A DNA stretch of 64,000 nt from positions 42,466,965 through 42,530,964 of the forward strand of contig CP092874.1 of the NCBI GenBank assembly GCA_030710605.1, given 5' to 3'. Below, one piece after another: positions 30,038 through 40,390 of the stretch. Below the pieces are notes generated by a model, which did not search any database, was not told the DNA's origin, and saw only the letters and a program-made list of their open reading frames with translations. Positions within the stretch are counted from its first letter, which is position 1; every line of letters starts with the position of its first letter. The position numbers were made by a program, and so were the translations under genes. The DNA is from Cordylochernes scorpioides (taxonomy: Eukaryota > Arthropoda > Arachnida > Pseudoscorpiones > Chernetidae).

Positions 30038-31790
30038 ATAATAAACAAAGATAAATATCGCAATGATTTCTCTTATCACACCTTTGAATAATACTTTATT
30101 TTAAAAGTACAATTTAAATGGTAAAAATATGAATATGATTATACTGACATAAAATAACAATAGATTTCTTTATAGAAACTCTGATATTTAATTTAACATC
30201 TCGATTTAATTACTACAAAACCACTCAGGCTCTATTTATTCTCTCAACGCAGATTGGCTGGTTAAGGTCAAATGACTTTAGAGAACCAATCAGCTGGCTA
30301 ATAAACTGAACACCATTGGGTTATATATTTCACGTAGAAATTAAGAAAGACAAACCTCAAAATGACACGGCAATTTATTTAAGGCAAAAACAAAATCAAC
30401 ATTTATAAAATACAAGATAAGCAATGAGGAAAGTTTCCTGAGTAGCGAAATATAAATATTATATATATTTCATAAAATTAAATATCATATTTTAAGGAAA
30501 AATCTAGAATATATATATTTAAAATAATTTTTACAAACAGTCTCTCTTAGCTTTCAGTTTATTGCCATTTTAATATAACACAATTATGTTTTTTAGAAAT
30601 ATGAAAATTATGATTAATTAAAATTTTAAGACCTATAAATATTTATTTAGAAATATTTCGAACATAAAAAGAATATAAACGGAGAGAGAAAAAATAAAAC
30701 TTGTGAAAATATTCTAGATTTCCCTAAGAAAATTTTATTTAAAAATTTCAAACGCTAATAATTATATCAAACGAATACGGAAGTGAAATTTTCAACGCTG
30801 ATTGGCTGAATCTAGTAAATGCAATCAGCCGATATTTTCTTTCAGAAGATATTATGGAAATACAAAATATTTTCATTAGGAAGAATGGAATTTGGATGAA
30901 AATTTACTTTTCCAAACAATCAACGTGATTTGATTTTTTTTTTCTCATCACAAACAGAAAAAAAATTCTCCTGACAAAATTATTCAAATAGGGTTAACAA
31001 AAATCTCTCGAAACCAATTTTAAAATAAAATATTTAGAATAATAAATAGTGAAGTAATTAGTGTTAATATTAGTTAGCTTTATTTTACTCTCTGTTTTTT
31101 TTTTAATAAAAATTTCATTATGTTTATTTGGTGCTAAATATATTAAAATTGAATTGGCTTGCGAAGGGTTATTTGTGAACAAAACCTGAGTAATATAAAT
31201 AAATATTTTATTGAAACTCGTTTTATTCTATATTTTTATTTAAAAATATCAAATAAAATAATGTATTTGACAAAAACTTAATTTTCTATATTTGAATTCA
31301 GCTATTCTTTTAAATGAAGTTTATTTAAAAACATATATTTTTTTTGAGAGACTGTATTTATATACATTTCACATTTTTTATGCTCTTAAAATGTTGATAT
31401 AATGTTTAAATTATATATTTTAAAGTCATGAAAGTTTTCCAACACAATGTAAAAATATATTCATATTTATTTTAGCCGTAAATGAGTATACAAAGATTTT
31501 TATGAATACACTTTATAGGTCTAAATATAATATCAACATATTAACTTTGATAAAATCTTGAAATTTAATTTTAGCTTTATGATTTCAAAAAAAATTAATA
31601 CATCTATAAAATATTTTTAAAATTTTGCAGTTTGCCTTTTCCAAAAGGAAAATAAATGTTCAATTTCATCGTTCTATATATTGTGAGTATTTATTGTGAC
31701 TTACTATGCGACTCGTTTTGTTTCGACTGTAAACTGATCTATTGTTGTATTGTAAACAAGACCAGAGCGGGTAGTCATAAAATAATTTAT
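30038..31790. other. AT-rich stretch, nothing recognised
   Basis: Very AT-rich. The 62-aa frame at 30994-31182 has no motif. Two ATTGGCTG/CAGCC inverted bits near 30250 and 30800 are short. Confidence 0.45.
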
Positions 31791-31795
31791 ATCTT

Positions 31796-32004
31796 TGTTG
31801 GATAACTGAATGCTACGACAGCTAGCGCCACACTGGACCTATCATCATCACAACTGTTTGTTTACCTTCTTCTCTATATTACAATAACTGTTCGCTACCA
31901 TAACTTTGTCTTTTCTTGCTAAATGGATAATAAAGATTATTATCATATAATCCTCAACGTCCTCATGCCTTCCTACAAGCTGTAAGTACCTAAATCTTAC
32001 AACA
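31796..32004 (+). repeat. Copia 2 5' LTR
   Basis: 209 bp from TGTTGGATAACTGAATGC to AATCTTACAACA. It has AATAAAGATTATTATC, a possible polyadenylation signal, and no obvious TATA box. Identical to 36084-36292. Confidence 0.95.
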
Positions 32005-32007
32005 ATT

Positions 32008-32022
32008 AGATTATGAGACTGA
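32008..32022 (+). promoter_or_regulatory. Copia 2 primer-binding site
   Basis: AGATTATGAGACTGA, four bases after the LTR. It complements the anticodon arm of elongator tRNA-Met (TCAGTCTCATAATCT), not a tRNA 3' end, so priming would use an internally cut tRNA, as described for Drosophila copia with initiator tRNA-Met. Confidence 0.7.
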
Positions 32023-32078
32023 ATATTGCATGAAATTCAACTAACGAGTTAAGACAAAGAAAAAAAGGCTTAGCATAA

Positions 32079-34715
32079 ATGGCGTCACTCCCGAGCCACG
32101 ATGTAACCCTAAATAAGCTCGACGGCTATAACTACTCACTATGGTCTTTCAAAATCGAAATGCTTTTGCAAAAGGAAGATCTTTGGGAAGTTGTCACCGA
32201 AAATATTCCAGATGAACCTAAAATCGAATGGAAAAAGAAAGACTCAAAAGCTAGAGCTATCATTAATCTAAGCATCGCCGACTCACAAATAGTGCATGTC
32301 AAAAACCTACTAACAGCCAAAGCTACCTGGGACACTCTTAAAAATATCCATGAAAGAAAAACACTCTCAGGAAAAATTTATTTGCTAAGGAAACTATACA
32401 GCTTAAAACTCGAAGAAGACAAAGACATGCAGCAGCACATCACTACCATGATGGAACTAGTTGACAAACTGCGAACCATTGGCGAAACACTAAAGGACTC
32501 TCACATCACGGCTATACGACTTTGCTCGCTTCCAAAGAGCTACTCCAATCTCATCACGATGTTGGAATCAAGGCCTGATGACGAGCTAACGCTTGAATTC
32601 ACCAAGAACAAACTCCTTGATGAACACACACGCAGAGTAGAAAGCTCGAAAGACGAAAGCACTGAATCAAAAGCCTTAAAAAGCCTCCACGGAGCTTCAA
32701 GCCAAAGAAGAGAAAAAGAGAAGAAATTCTGTTCTTTCTGCCACAAACCAAACCATTCCAAGGAAGAATGCTGGCACTATCAAAAGCGAAAAAACAGCAA
32801 CAAAGAGTACAAATATGAAAACTTCAGAAGAGGAAACGTACCAAAGTACACAAATCAGTCGAGTGTCACCCAAGAACAATCAACAAATCAGAGAACAACA
32901 AAAGGACCTAACCCAAAAGCTCTCAATTGCACTCAACGAGAAGCAAGTGTACACAACTGGTTCGTCGACTCTGGAGCCACATCTCATATGGCGTACGATG
33001 AAAGCTTCTTCACTGAACTTAACATAGAACAAACACAAAATGTTGTGGTTGCTAATGGCAAAAAGCTGCAGGTCAACGGGATAGGACAAGGAGAAATCAA
33101 AGTCATCACACCCCAAGGAAAGACTGACACCTTACTTCTCACAAAAGTTCTCTACATCCCGGAACTAACAGACAACCTTCTGTCAGTGAGTGCGGCCACC
33201 TCCAACGGATGTAAAGTAACGTTCAACAGAGTTTGGTGTACCATCGAAAGAGACAACACAGCCCTCGCGAACGGTATACTTGACAATGGAATATACCGAC
33301 TCCACCTGGATGACAACCCCCAAACTCGCACATTCAAAGCAAATGTTGCAAAACAAAAACACTGCAAGAACAAAAATTGCCTCATGCTCTGGCACGACAG
33401 ACTAGGACACAGAAATATAGAATCAATTAAGAAGATTCGAAATGAGAACCTAGCAAGAGGACTAAGTCTAAATAACTGTTCGCACAGCACAGACTGCGTT
33501 CAGTGCATTCAAGGAAAACTCACCGAAACCCCATTTCCAAAGAAGACAGAGTACAGAGCAACTGAAACGCTTCAACTTGTCCACAGTGATATCTGCGGTC
33601 CATTACCAACTAACTCTCTCAGCGGTAAGAGATACTTCATCACCTTCACTGATGACTACAGCAGATACACGAAGATCTACCTCCTGAAAGGAAAAGACGA
33701 AGCCTATGAAAAAATAAAAGACTACGTCATCTCAGCACACACGGAATTTGGAAAAAATATCCAAACCATACGGACAGACAACGGTCGTGAGTACGTAAAC
33801 CGACAAGTCGAAGATTTCCTGAACCAAAGCGGAATCAAACATCAGCTAACAGTCCCCTACTCACCAGCCCAGAACGGAGTAGCAGAACGGAAAAATCGAT
33901 CACTAATGGAGATGACAAGATGCATGCTGTTTGACTCAGGACTCCCACAATCTCTATGGGCGGAAGCGGTTACCACAGCTAATTACCTACACAACCGAAT
34001 ACCCTCGAAAGCTACAGACAAGACTCCATTTGAACTATGGACCAACAGGAAGCCCAGCCTGAAGCATCTAAAAAGATTCGGATGTAAAGCCTTCCCCTAT
34101 ATTCCCAAGATAAAAAGAAACAAGTTGGATAGCAAAGTTATCGAAGGGATCTTTCTTGGATACGATGATCGAAGCAAAGGATACAGAATCCTGCACGATA
34201 CAGACAACATCACAATCAGCAGATCCGTAAAATTTATAGAAAAAGAAAATGGGTTTCACCTCGCTTCCACAAAAACAACTTCACCACAAGTACTAAGTAC
34301 AGATCTAACTCCCTCCAATCATATTGGAAATGCAGAGGAAAGTCAGGAACCAGGAACACAATCCGAAAACCTTGAGGACTCAGAAACCGAGGATTACATT
34401 CAACCCAGTACAAGCACAGGAACACAAGTGGTCACACAAAGAAGATCCACGAGACCAACAAAGGGAATACCTCCCATAAGGAATGACTACATGCTGTACA
34501 AAACTGAAGCTCAAGACATTCAGACACCCACCAGCTACTCGGAAGTCCTACAATTACCAAAAATAGAAAGAGAAAAATGGCTACAAGCAATGAACGAAGA
34601 ACTAAATTCTCTTGAGAAGAACAATGTATGGGAACTAACGCCTCTACCTAAGGACAAAAAGATCATAGGATGTAAATGGACCTATAAACAAAACTCAATT
34701 CCAAAGGAGAAATAG
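32079..34715 (+). CDS. Copia 2 gag-protease-integrase-RT N-terminus (878 aa)
   Basis: gag opens LNKLDGYNYSLWSFKIEMLL (residues 10-30) and ends with zinc knuckle CSFCHKPNHSKEEC (about 217-230). Protease box WFVDSGATSH at about 293. Integrase: WHDRLGHRN (about 436), CVQCIQGK, HSDICGPLP with the first Asp, RTDNGREYVN (about 565) with the second, and PYSPAQNGVAERKNRSLMEM with the catalytic Glu; then GCKAFPYIPKI and FLGYDDRSKGYRI. The RT opening KKIIGCKWTYK is reached before the frame stops in IPKEK. The stop results from a one-base shift: the neighbouring frame reads straight on with ERYKARLVAKGFNQ. Start Met lies about 75 bp past the LTR. Otherwise intact. Confidence 0.92.
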   Translation: MASLPSHDVTLNKLDGYNYSLWSFKIEMLLQKEDLWEVVTENIPDEPKIEWKKKDSKARAIINLSIADSQIVHVKNLLTAKATWDTLKNIHERKTLSGKIYLLRKLYSLKLEEDKDMQQHITTMMELVDKLRTIGETLKDSHITAIRLCSLPKSYSNLITMLESRPDDELTLEFTKNKLLDEHTRRVESSKDESTESKALKSLHGASSQRREKEKKFCSFCHKPNHSKEECWHYQKRKNSNKEYKYENFRRGNVPKYTNQSSVTQEQSTNQRTTKGPNPKALNCTQREASVHNWFVDSGATSHMAYDESFFTELNIEQTQNVVVANGKKLQVNGIGQGEIKVITPQGKTDTLLLTKVLYIPELTDNLLSVSAATSNGCKVTFNRVWCTIERDNTALANGILDNGIYRLHLDDNPQTRTFKANVAKQKHCKNKNCLMLWHDRLGHRNIESIKKIRNENLARGLSLNNCSHSTDCVQCIQGKLTETPFPKKTEYRATETLQLVHSDICGPLPTNSLSGKRYFITFTDDYSRYTKIYLLKGKDEAYEKIKDYVISAHTEFGKNIQTIRTDNGREYVNRQVEDFLNQSGIKHQLTVPYSPAQNGVAERKNRSLMEMTRCMLFDSGLPQSLWAEAVTTANYLHNRIPSKATDKTPFELWTNRKPSLKHLKRFGCKAFPYIPKIKRNKLDSKVIEGIFLGYDDRSKGYRILHDTDNITISRSVKFIEKENGFHLASTKTTSPQVLSTDLTPSNHIGNAEESQEPGTQSENLEDSETEDYIQPSTSTGTQVVTQRRSTRPTKGIPPIRNDYMLYKTEAQDIQTPTSYSEVLQLPKIEREKWLQAMNEELNSLEKNNVWELTPLPKDKKIIGCKWTYKQNSIPKEK

Positions 34716-35779
34716 AGCGGTACAAAGCCAGACTCGTAGCAAAAGGGTTCAATCAGAAATTTGGCCGAGACTACGAAGAAACCTTTGCACCAATTGTGAA
34801 GCATTCTACAATTAGAGCCTTCCTAGCTGCATCAGTCTACAAAGGGATGCAAGTGATCCACCTCGATGTCAAGACAGCGTTCCTACACGGCGACCTAGAT
34901 AAAGAACTCTACATGGAACTCCCAGAAGGACTCCATACAAAACAAACAAACAAAGTCTGCAAACTAAAGAAGGCAATTTACGGTCTAAAACAAGCTGGAA
35001 GATCTTGGAACACAAAAATTGCAAGCACTCTAATTAAAAATAACTTCAAACAGAGCATTGTAGACCCATGCCTATTCACCAAGAATGAAGAAAACCATTC
35101 CATCTACTTGATTCTATATGTGGATGACATGCTCCTTGCAAGCGATTCCGAGATAATCATCCAAAACACTGTAAAAACTCTCGAAAAAGAATTCGAAATA
35201 AAGAACCTTGGAGACCCCACTCAATTCATTGGTATAGAAATCTCCAGGAACAGAGAAGGTGAACTCCTTCTGAGCCAAAAGAATAAAATCCAAGAATTAG
35301 TTGAAAGGTACAATCTTCAAGAAGCGAAACCTACTTTCACTCCCATGGAAAGCGGATACCCCGGTATATCTGATGAAAAACTTCTACCAAACAACGTCCA
35401 ATACCAACAACTGATAGGCTCACTATTGTACCTAAGCGTAGTATCCAGACCAGATATCGCAGCTCCAGTCTGCATACTCAGCAGCAGAAACCAGAATCCT
35501 AGAAATTGTGACTGGAATGCAGCAAAAAGAATCGTAAGATATCTAAAAACTACTAAAGAACTCGAGCTACGCATATCTAACCAAAAACCTCCCACGCTGG
35601 AAGCATACAGCGATGCCACATGGGCAAGCGACAACACCGACAGAAAATCACTAAGCGGAAACTTGTTCCTACTGGGTTCAAACCCCATCTCATGGATGAC
35701 TGGGAAACAAGGTTGCGTATCTCTCTCATTCACCGAAGCGGAACTTATCTCCGCAGCTGAAGCCTCACAAGAACTGTAG
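34706..35779 (+). CDS. Copia 2 reverse transcriptase and RNase H N-terminus
   Basis: Continues pol in the shifted frame: ERYKARLVAKGFNQKFGRDY, ETFAPIVKHSTIRAFLA, HLDVKTAFLHGDLDKELYME (first catalytic Asp), YGLKQAGRSWN, YVDDMLLASD (active site), QFIGIEISR, TPMESGYP, SRPDIAAPV, DWNAAKRIVRYLKTTKELEL, YSDATWASDNTDRKSLSGNL and LSFTEAELISAAEASQEL. An ATG-initiated reading would begin at 34796. The frame ends where an 8-bp insertion (TAGAACTG, copying the preceding GAACTG) introduces a stop. Confidence 0.9.
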   Translation, partial: GEIERYKARLVAKGFNQKFGRDYEETFAPIVKHSTIRAFLAASVYKGMQVIHLDVKTAFLHGDLDKELYMELPEGLHTKQTNKVCKLKKAIYGLKQAGRSWNTKIASTLIKNNFKQSIVDPCLFTKNEENHSIYLILYVDDMLLASDSEIIIQNTVKTLEKEFEIKNLGDPTQFIGIEISRNREGELLLSQKNKIQELVERYNLQEAKPTFTPMESGYPGISDEKLLPNNVQYQQLIGSLLYLSVVSRPDIAAPVCILSSRNQNPRNCDWNAAKRIVRYLKTTKELELRISNQKPPTLEAYSDATWASDNTDRKSLSGNLFLLGSNPISWMTGKQGCVSLSFTEAELISAAEASQEL

Positions 35780-35785
35780 AACTGT

Positions 35786-36093
35786 TATGGCTTCTCGACT
35801 TGCTAAAGGATCTCGAACTGGAACAGAAAGCTCCAATCTACTTCCACCAAGACAATCAATCATGTCTCAAGATATGTTCATCCGAAAAAGTGTCTTCTAG
35901 AACCAAGCACATCGCAACCAAGATCCATCACCTGAAGGATCTTCAGAAGAAGACAGTGATAAAAATGATCTACTGCCCAACTGGCGACATGAAGGCGGAC
36001 ATTCTGACCAAGCCGCTACCAAGGCCGACATTTGAGAAGTTACGCTACAACCTCGTGATGTCTCCACATTCATGCCGGGGATTTGTTGGATAA
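35786..36093 (+). CDS. Copia 2 RNase H, C-terminal part
   Basis: Resumes with LLWLLDLLKDLELE, then YFHQDNQSCLKICSS, RTKHIATKIHHLKDLQKK and ADILTKPLPRPTFEKL, the normal end of Copia RNase H. It runs about 10 bases into the 3' LTR. A GGGGATT purine run precedes the LTR. Confidence 0.85.
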
Positions 36094-36292
36094 CTGAATG
36101 CTACGACAGCTAGCGCCACACTGGACCTATCATCATCACAACTGTTTGTTTACCTTCTTCTCTATATTACAATAACTGTTCGCTACCATAACTTTGTCTT
36201 TTCTTGCTAAATGGATAATAAAGATTATTATCATATAATCCTCAACGTCCTCATGCCTTCCTACAAGCTGTAAGTACCTAAATCTTACAACA
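36084..36292 (+). repeat. Copia 2 3' LTR
   Basis: Identical to 31796-32004 by eye over all 209 bp; followed by ATCTT (36293-36297). Confidence 0.95.
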
Positions 36293-36296
36293 ATCT

Positions 36297-36580
36297 TGTT
36301 GCATCATATATAATGTACCTATTTTATTTTAAATTGTAATATTATTTTTCATCAATTTTAAATTAAAATTTATATTTTATATTTATTTATTTTATTAAAC
36401 ACAGAATATATATATATAAATATATATATTATTAACAGATTCATGTATTATAAAATCACCATTTGTATTTTGGTACACTATGTGACTTCACTGCAATCTT
36501 TGATGTGAGAAATAAATAATTTATTCTAGAGGCTACTTAAAGTATAGAGATATCTCATTATTCCCTTATCTTACCTTGTA
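36297..36580 (+). repeat. Gypsy 1 left LTR-like repeat
   Basis: TGTTGCATCATATATAATGT to CTTACCTTGTAG. It matches the right repeat over GTACCT...ATTTTAAATTGTAATATT, AAAATCACC, GTGACTTCACTGC and GAGGCTACTTAAAGTA. The end is a pyrimidine-rich TAG directly before the gag ATG, with no evident primer-binding site. Confidence 0.6.
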
Positions 36581-36582
36581 GG

Positions 36583-37640
36583 ATGGTTGAAACACGCTCT
36601 GGTAAGATGCAAGACCCGGCACAGGAAGGAATCAAGTTTGAAAAGCCTGCCAAGCCGCAACCTGGTGCAACAATTGGTCGAGATGCAAGTGCCGACCCAG
36701 TTGTCTTGAATCCCAACATGGACATCCCCAGGTACGATGGAACAGAAGACCCTCGCCCATGGATTGAATCTCTTGAAGAAATTGGTTTCCTATACCATTG
36801 GGCAGACTACATTATTTCCCGTTATGCTGCCATGAATATGATTGGTAGCGCCAAAACCTGGCTGAACCTAAACAAGATAAGTTTCACAAGCTGGGGAAAT
36901 TTCAAGAGCCGCCTAATTCAGGATTTTGTCTCAGACGCCAACAAAGAAGAAATGAAGATGAGGCTAAACAGGATGTAACAGTGGAATGAACCTGCAATCA
37001 GGTTTGCGAAGGATATCCTTGTACTGTGCAACAAGGTCGACCCCCAAATGGAAGAGGAGACTAAAATAAATTGGGTTAATGAAGTGCTGAAGAAATAATA
37101 TTCTTTTGCCCTCTACTTAAACCCTTCTAAGAATACCAACGAACTTCTAGAAGTGTGTAAAAAGATGGATTTGTTTGAAAATAATTATCAAGAACGTGTA
37201 GAAAAAGCAAAAGCTCTATATAAAGGACCACGCTCTCCTCGTCCCCATCATCAAGAGAAATGGACGAACGCTCCGTCGTTCAGAAGACCATGTTAAAAAA
37301 ACTCCAAGCACCAGGCCCCCGCTCCGAGGCACTACCAGAACAAGCCTCTTCCCCAGGTCTCTGCCCCTAGACAAACTTACACTCCCAATCCTGAACCGAA
37401 ACCGGTCTACCCAAGGAAAACATACAATAAGAGTCCAGATTCAAACAAGAATAGGACAGAAGACGGGAGATCAATATGTTTCAAGTGTATCCAGCCAGGA
37501 CACGTAGCGCGGTATTGAAGAGTCAGGTTTGTAAGAATTGTGGAAGAGGACTCCATAGTTACACAAGACAAGGTCGAAGAAGAAATTCGAATAGATAAGG
37601 GAACTGAGAAGTCGAGACCTCTGCTCTACGCTGACGTAAG
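36583..37640 (+). pseudogene. Gypsy 1 gag
   Basis: Starts MVETRSGKMQDPAQEG. The capsid part reads NMDIPRYDGTEDPRPWIESL, AAMNMIGSAKTWLN and SWGNFKSRLIQDF; after a stop at 36976 the frame continues to ICFKCIQPGHVARY, a zinc knuckle with its last Cys replaced by a stop. Pro-rich linker between. Later stops near 37098, 37294 and 37516. Confidence 0.75.
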
Positions 37641-37689
37641 TAATAGCACGCTCTCGAGTATTCCTACACGGAATAGATATGCCGCGTTG

Positions 37690-38095
37690 GAAGATTTAAA
37701 CTAAGCATCGCGCCTGAGTCCATCAATCAAAGCAAATCGACCATAAATGGAATTAAAAAGTTTACTACCAAATATAAAATGAACATAAACGTGGATAGGA
37801 TCGGTATCTGCGAAGCTTTGATTGATACAGGCACCGATCTTTCAGTGGTCGACTTAGTACAGCTCTTAATACAGGTCTTGAAATAATAAATCCTGATTAA
37901 ATGTGCTCCAGACCCGATGGCAAAGAATTAGAAATCGTAGGAATTACTTTTTTAAATATAAAATTCGATGAGAAAACAATTACACATCAATTTGTGATAA
38001 TGAGAACACATTTGCGAATATTTATACTTGGGCGAGATTTTCTTAAGAAAATGAACGCAAAAATTGATTGACAGCGTGAAATAATCAAATATGAC
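37690..38095 (+). pseudogene. Gypsy 1 protease
   Basis: KMNINVDRIGICEALIDTGT with active site DTG near 37828, TDLSVVDL, and the terminal ILGRDFLKKMNAKID. One shift near 37880 and a stop at 38068. Confidence 0.7.
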
Positions 38096-38506
38096 TTGAC
38101 AGGAAATCGTGACGTAATCAAATATCAACAGAAGAAAATAAAAAGTGCAAAAGATGCCATTATACCAGAACTTTCTATTAAATTGATTAAGGCATTTGTA
38201 GAAGTAGAGGATGGCGAATACATCATCGTGGAGAACCATAAAATGTTTCAAACAAATGGACTTCGACTAGCAAGAAGCTCAATAAATTTTGCGAGTACGG
38301 AAACATATATCTGGATAACAAACCGTTATCGAATATTAAAGAAGCTGTCCAACGTAAACAACTTAATTGAGACGAAGGATAATCCTGGCCAAGACCCATT
38401 GATAGTCCATGTCTCAAGACTCAAACCCTATTTTGAAAGAATTGATGAGGTCACTCACGAGGACGTGACGACCTCTGGAGAGGGAGAAGTGTTGCATCAT
38501 GGCTAA
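38096..38506 (+). pseudogene. Gypsy 1 protease-RT linker fused by deletion to integrase C-terminus
   Basis: 136 aa. The first half (SIKLIKAFVEVEDGEYIIVE) looks like the linker between protease and RT. The second half (IETKDNPGQDPLIVHVSRLK, PYFERIDE) is the integrase tail with the HVSRLKPY box. The join lies within about residues 75-100, so some 3 kb typical of Gypsy pol is missing. Confidence 0.7.
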
Positions 38507-38858
38507 TGTACCTTTTTATTTTAAATTGTAATATTATTTTTCACATATTTCAAATTCAAATTTATATTTTATATATTTTTTATTTTATTAAACAGAATAT
38601 ATATATATATATGTAATATATATATATATGTATATATATGTATATGTATATGTATATATATGTATATGTATATATATGTATATATATATATGTAATATGT
38701 ATATATATATTATAAAGAGATTTTTATATTATAAAATCACCAATTGTATTTTGATACACTGTGTGACTTCACTGCTCTCTTTGATGTGAGGAATATATAT
38801 ATAATTCTGGAGGCTACTTAAAGTAGAGTTATCTCATTATTCCCTTATATAATTTTTT
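38490..38858 (+). repeat. Gypsy 1 right LTR-like repeat
   Basis: TGTTGCATCATGG... to ATAATTTTTTAG. Longer than the left copy because of a TA/TATG microsatellite (38595-38712). Confidence 0.6.
38595..38712. repeat. TA/TATG microsatellite
   Basis: Alternating TA with interspersed TATG and TAATATG within the Gypsy 1 right repeat. Confidence 0.85.
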
Positions 38859-38953
38859 AGGATGGTTGAGACACGCTCTGGTAAGATCCAAGACCCGGCA
38901 CAGGAGGGAATCAAGTTTGAAGAGCCTGCCAAGCCGCAACCTGGTGCAACAAT
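38859..38953 (+). pseudogene. Start of a second Gypsy gag, truncated
   Basis: Repeats the opening of gag (MVETRSGKIQDPAQEGIKFE) and breaks off after PGAT near 38953. Confidence 0.75.
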
Positions 38954-39329
38954 ATTATGTGTATAATTTTAGTCCTCTATTATCAGAAAGCTTGAAGTAA
39001 CATAGCATGAATATATAATTATTATGTAATATTTTAATTTCGTGTAATCTGTTTGAAAAAATCTATTTAAAATAATTAAATATTAATAAATTATGCGACA
39101 ATAAATAAACGTGAAGCTTACGAGAGCTATGGGTTTACAAATAGGAGACCGATGGGATTTGAAATATGTTTTGAGGCGTTTGTGCATACCATATAAGGGG
39201 CCTATATTTAAATTTATAACTTTCTATTCCAAACCTACCGAAGATGTTACCAGCCAGAAGGGATCGTAATTGGTCATCTACAATTACTTGTTATCAATTG
39301 AAAAAGCCCTGTACGATTTATAAATGAAT
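38954..39329. other. AT-rich stretch, nothing recognised
   Basis: No coding sequence or repeat identified. Confidence 0.4.
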
Positions 39330-39470
39330 AAAACCAAAGCATCAACGGCTGCATATCTTTATTAGAACAAATATATACGAGCTTTCGGGCACATACGCCC
39401 TTCTACAGGAATTACTTGTACTTCAATGTTCAATTATGTAGCCGGTCTCAGCCTGTTATATTGTTGATTT
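39330..39470 (-). mobile_element. Penelope-like element 3' end fragment
   Basis: Only the PLE terminus: hairpin CCTGTAGAAGGGCGTATGTG + CCCGAAAGCTCG (minus strand, 39409-39381), then ATATTTGTTCTAATAAAGATA. No nuclease frame remains. Confidence 0.55.
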
Positions 39471-39969
39471 TCGAGTATTTCTATGCCCTGGGTACAATAT
39501 AATAAAAACAGTTTTTATATTAATAACAAACCAACAAAAAACTTTATTAAATTATTTTTAGTCTTATACAGATTCTCTGAGCAGTAACGAAGGATATAGG
39601 CAGGAATTACAGTGATAGTATCAGTAATCAGCAATGTCATTTACAGTGATTGAGGAGAAAATACACCATTTTTGACGTTTCAATTTTTTTTATTCACACC
39701 TTTAGTAAATTGTTAAAATTTTAATGAGAAATTAAACAAAAATATATGACATTATTTACAATTTGGCAATTAAATATGAAAGCTGTATTCAGGAATGAAG
39801 GCTCCTCCATCTTGTCCTCCACCAGACAAGGACAGGATATCTCAGTTCAATGTTGAGATAATATTTATAGAAGCACACCAATAAGTAAAAAAGAAAGTAA
39901 GGGTTAGTATAAATGATATCAATGTATTTTTAAACATTTATTCATTATCATTTTGTTTATGATATCATA
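39471..39969. other. AT-rich stretch, nothing recognised
   Basis: No coding sequence; a small GT run at 39970. Confidence 0.4.
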
Positions 39970-40390
39970 TTTGTGTGTGTGTGTGAAGACATCGGGTGTA
40001 CTTACAGTACGAAATGTCACAACACTCTACCCACAATAATTATTATGGCCTGGTACTACATGAATAGCCATATGGTGTGCTTACAGTACATTAGATCATA
40101 ACCCTATAGCTTCCGTGATCAGCATTGCCTGGTACTACATGTGTGGACATATGGTGTATTTACAGTACAATCAGTTACAACCCTATAGTCATCGTGATTA
40201 TCATGACCTGGTACTGCATGTATAGCCATTAGGTGTACTTACAGTACGAGATATCACAACGCTATATCTTTCGTGGTTATAATTGCCTGGTACTACATGT
40301 GTGCAGACATGAGGTATACTCACAGTACAAGCAGTCACAACGCTATATCTTTCGTGATTATCATCGCCTGGTACTACATGTATATATATG
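39970..40390. repeat. 79-bp minisatellite, about five units
   Basis: CCTGGTACT recurs at about 40049, 40128, 40207, 40286 and 40367, a spacing of 79, 79, 79 and 81. Each unit holds GGTGTACTTACAGTAC, TCACAAC, CTATA and TCGTGATTAT. The minus-strand frame 40201-40488 repeats HVVPGDDNHERYSVV, but 79 is not a multiple of three, so the frame changes from unit to unit and coding is unlikely. Confidence 0.85.

Larger units (their letters stand above)
31796..36292 (+). mobile_element. Copia retrotransposon 2, young full-length copy
   Basis: 4497 bp, TG...CA, with 209-bp LTRs that I read as identical and the 5-bp duplication ATCTT at 31791-31795 and 36293-36297. gag, protease, integrase, RT and RNase H are all present and in order. 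Two lesions break the reading frame: a one-base shift near 34710 and an 8-bp insertion near 35776. It shares its primer-binding site type and order with Copia 1 but the proteins are clearly different. Confidence 0.95.
36297..38858 (+). mobile_element. Gypsy retrotransposon 1, internally deleted
   Basis: LTR-like repeats 36297-36580 and 38490-38858 surround gag, protease and the integrase C-terminus. RT, RNase H and most of integrase are deleted. A purine tract GGAGAGGGAGAAG (38477-38489) precedes the right repeat. gag begins again right after the right repeat (38859-38953) and then stops matching, so a second, truncated copy followed in tandem. Copia 2 inserted at its left tip. Confidence 0.75.

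Noticed and set aside
32132-35733. Several 60-138-aa minus-strand frames across Copia 2
   Set aside because: Shadows of the intact gag-pol on the plus strand.
39970-40390. CRISPR-like array
   Set aside because: The units are whole-length tandem copies without unique spacers, in a eukaryotic sequence.
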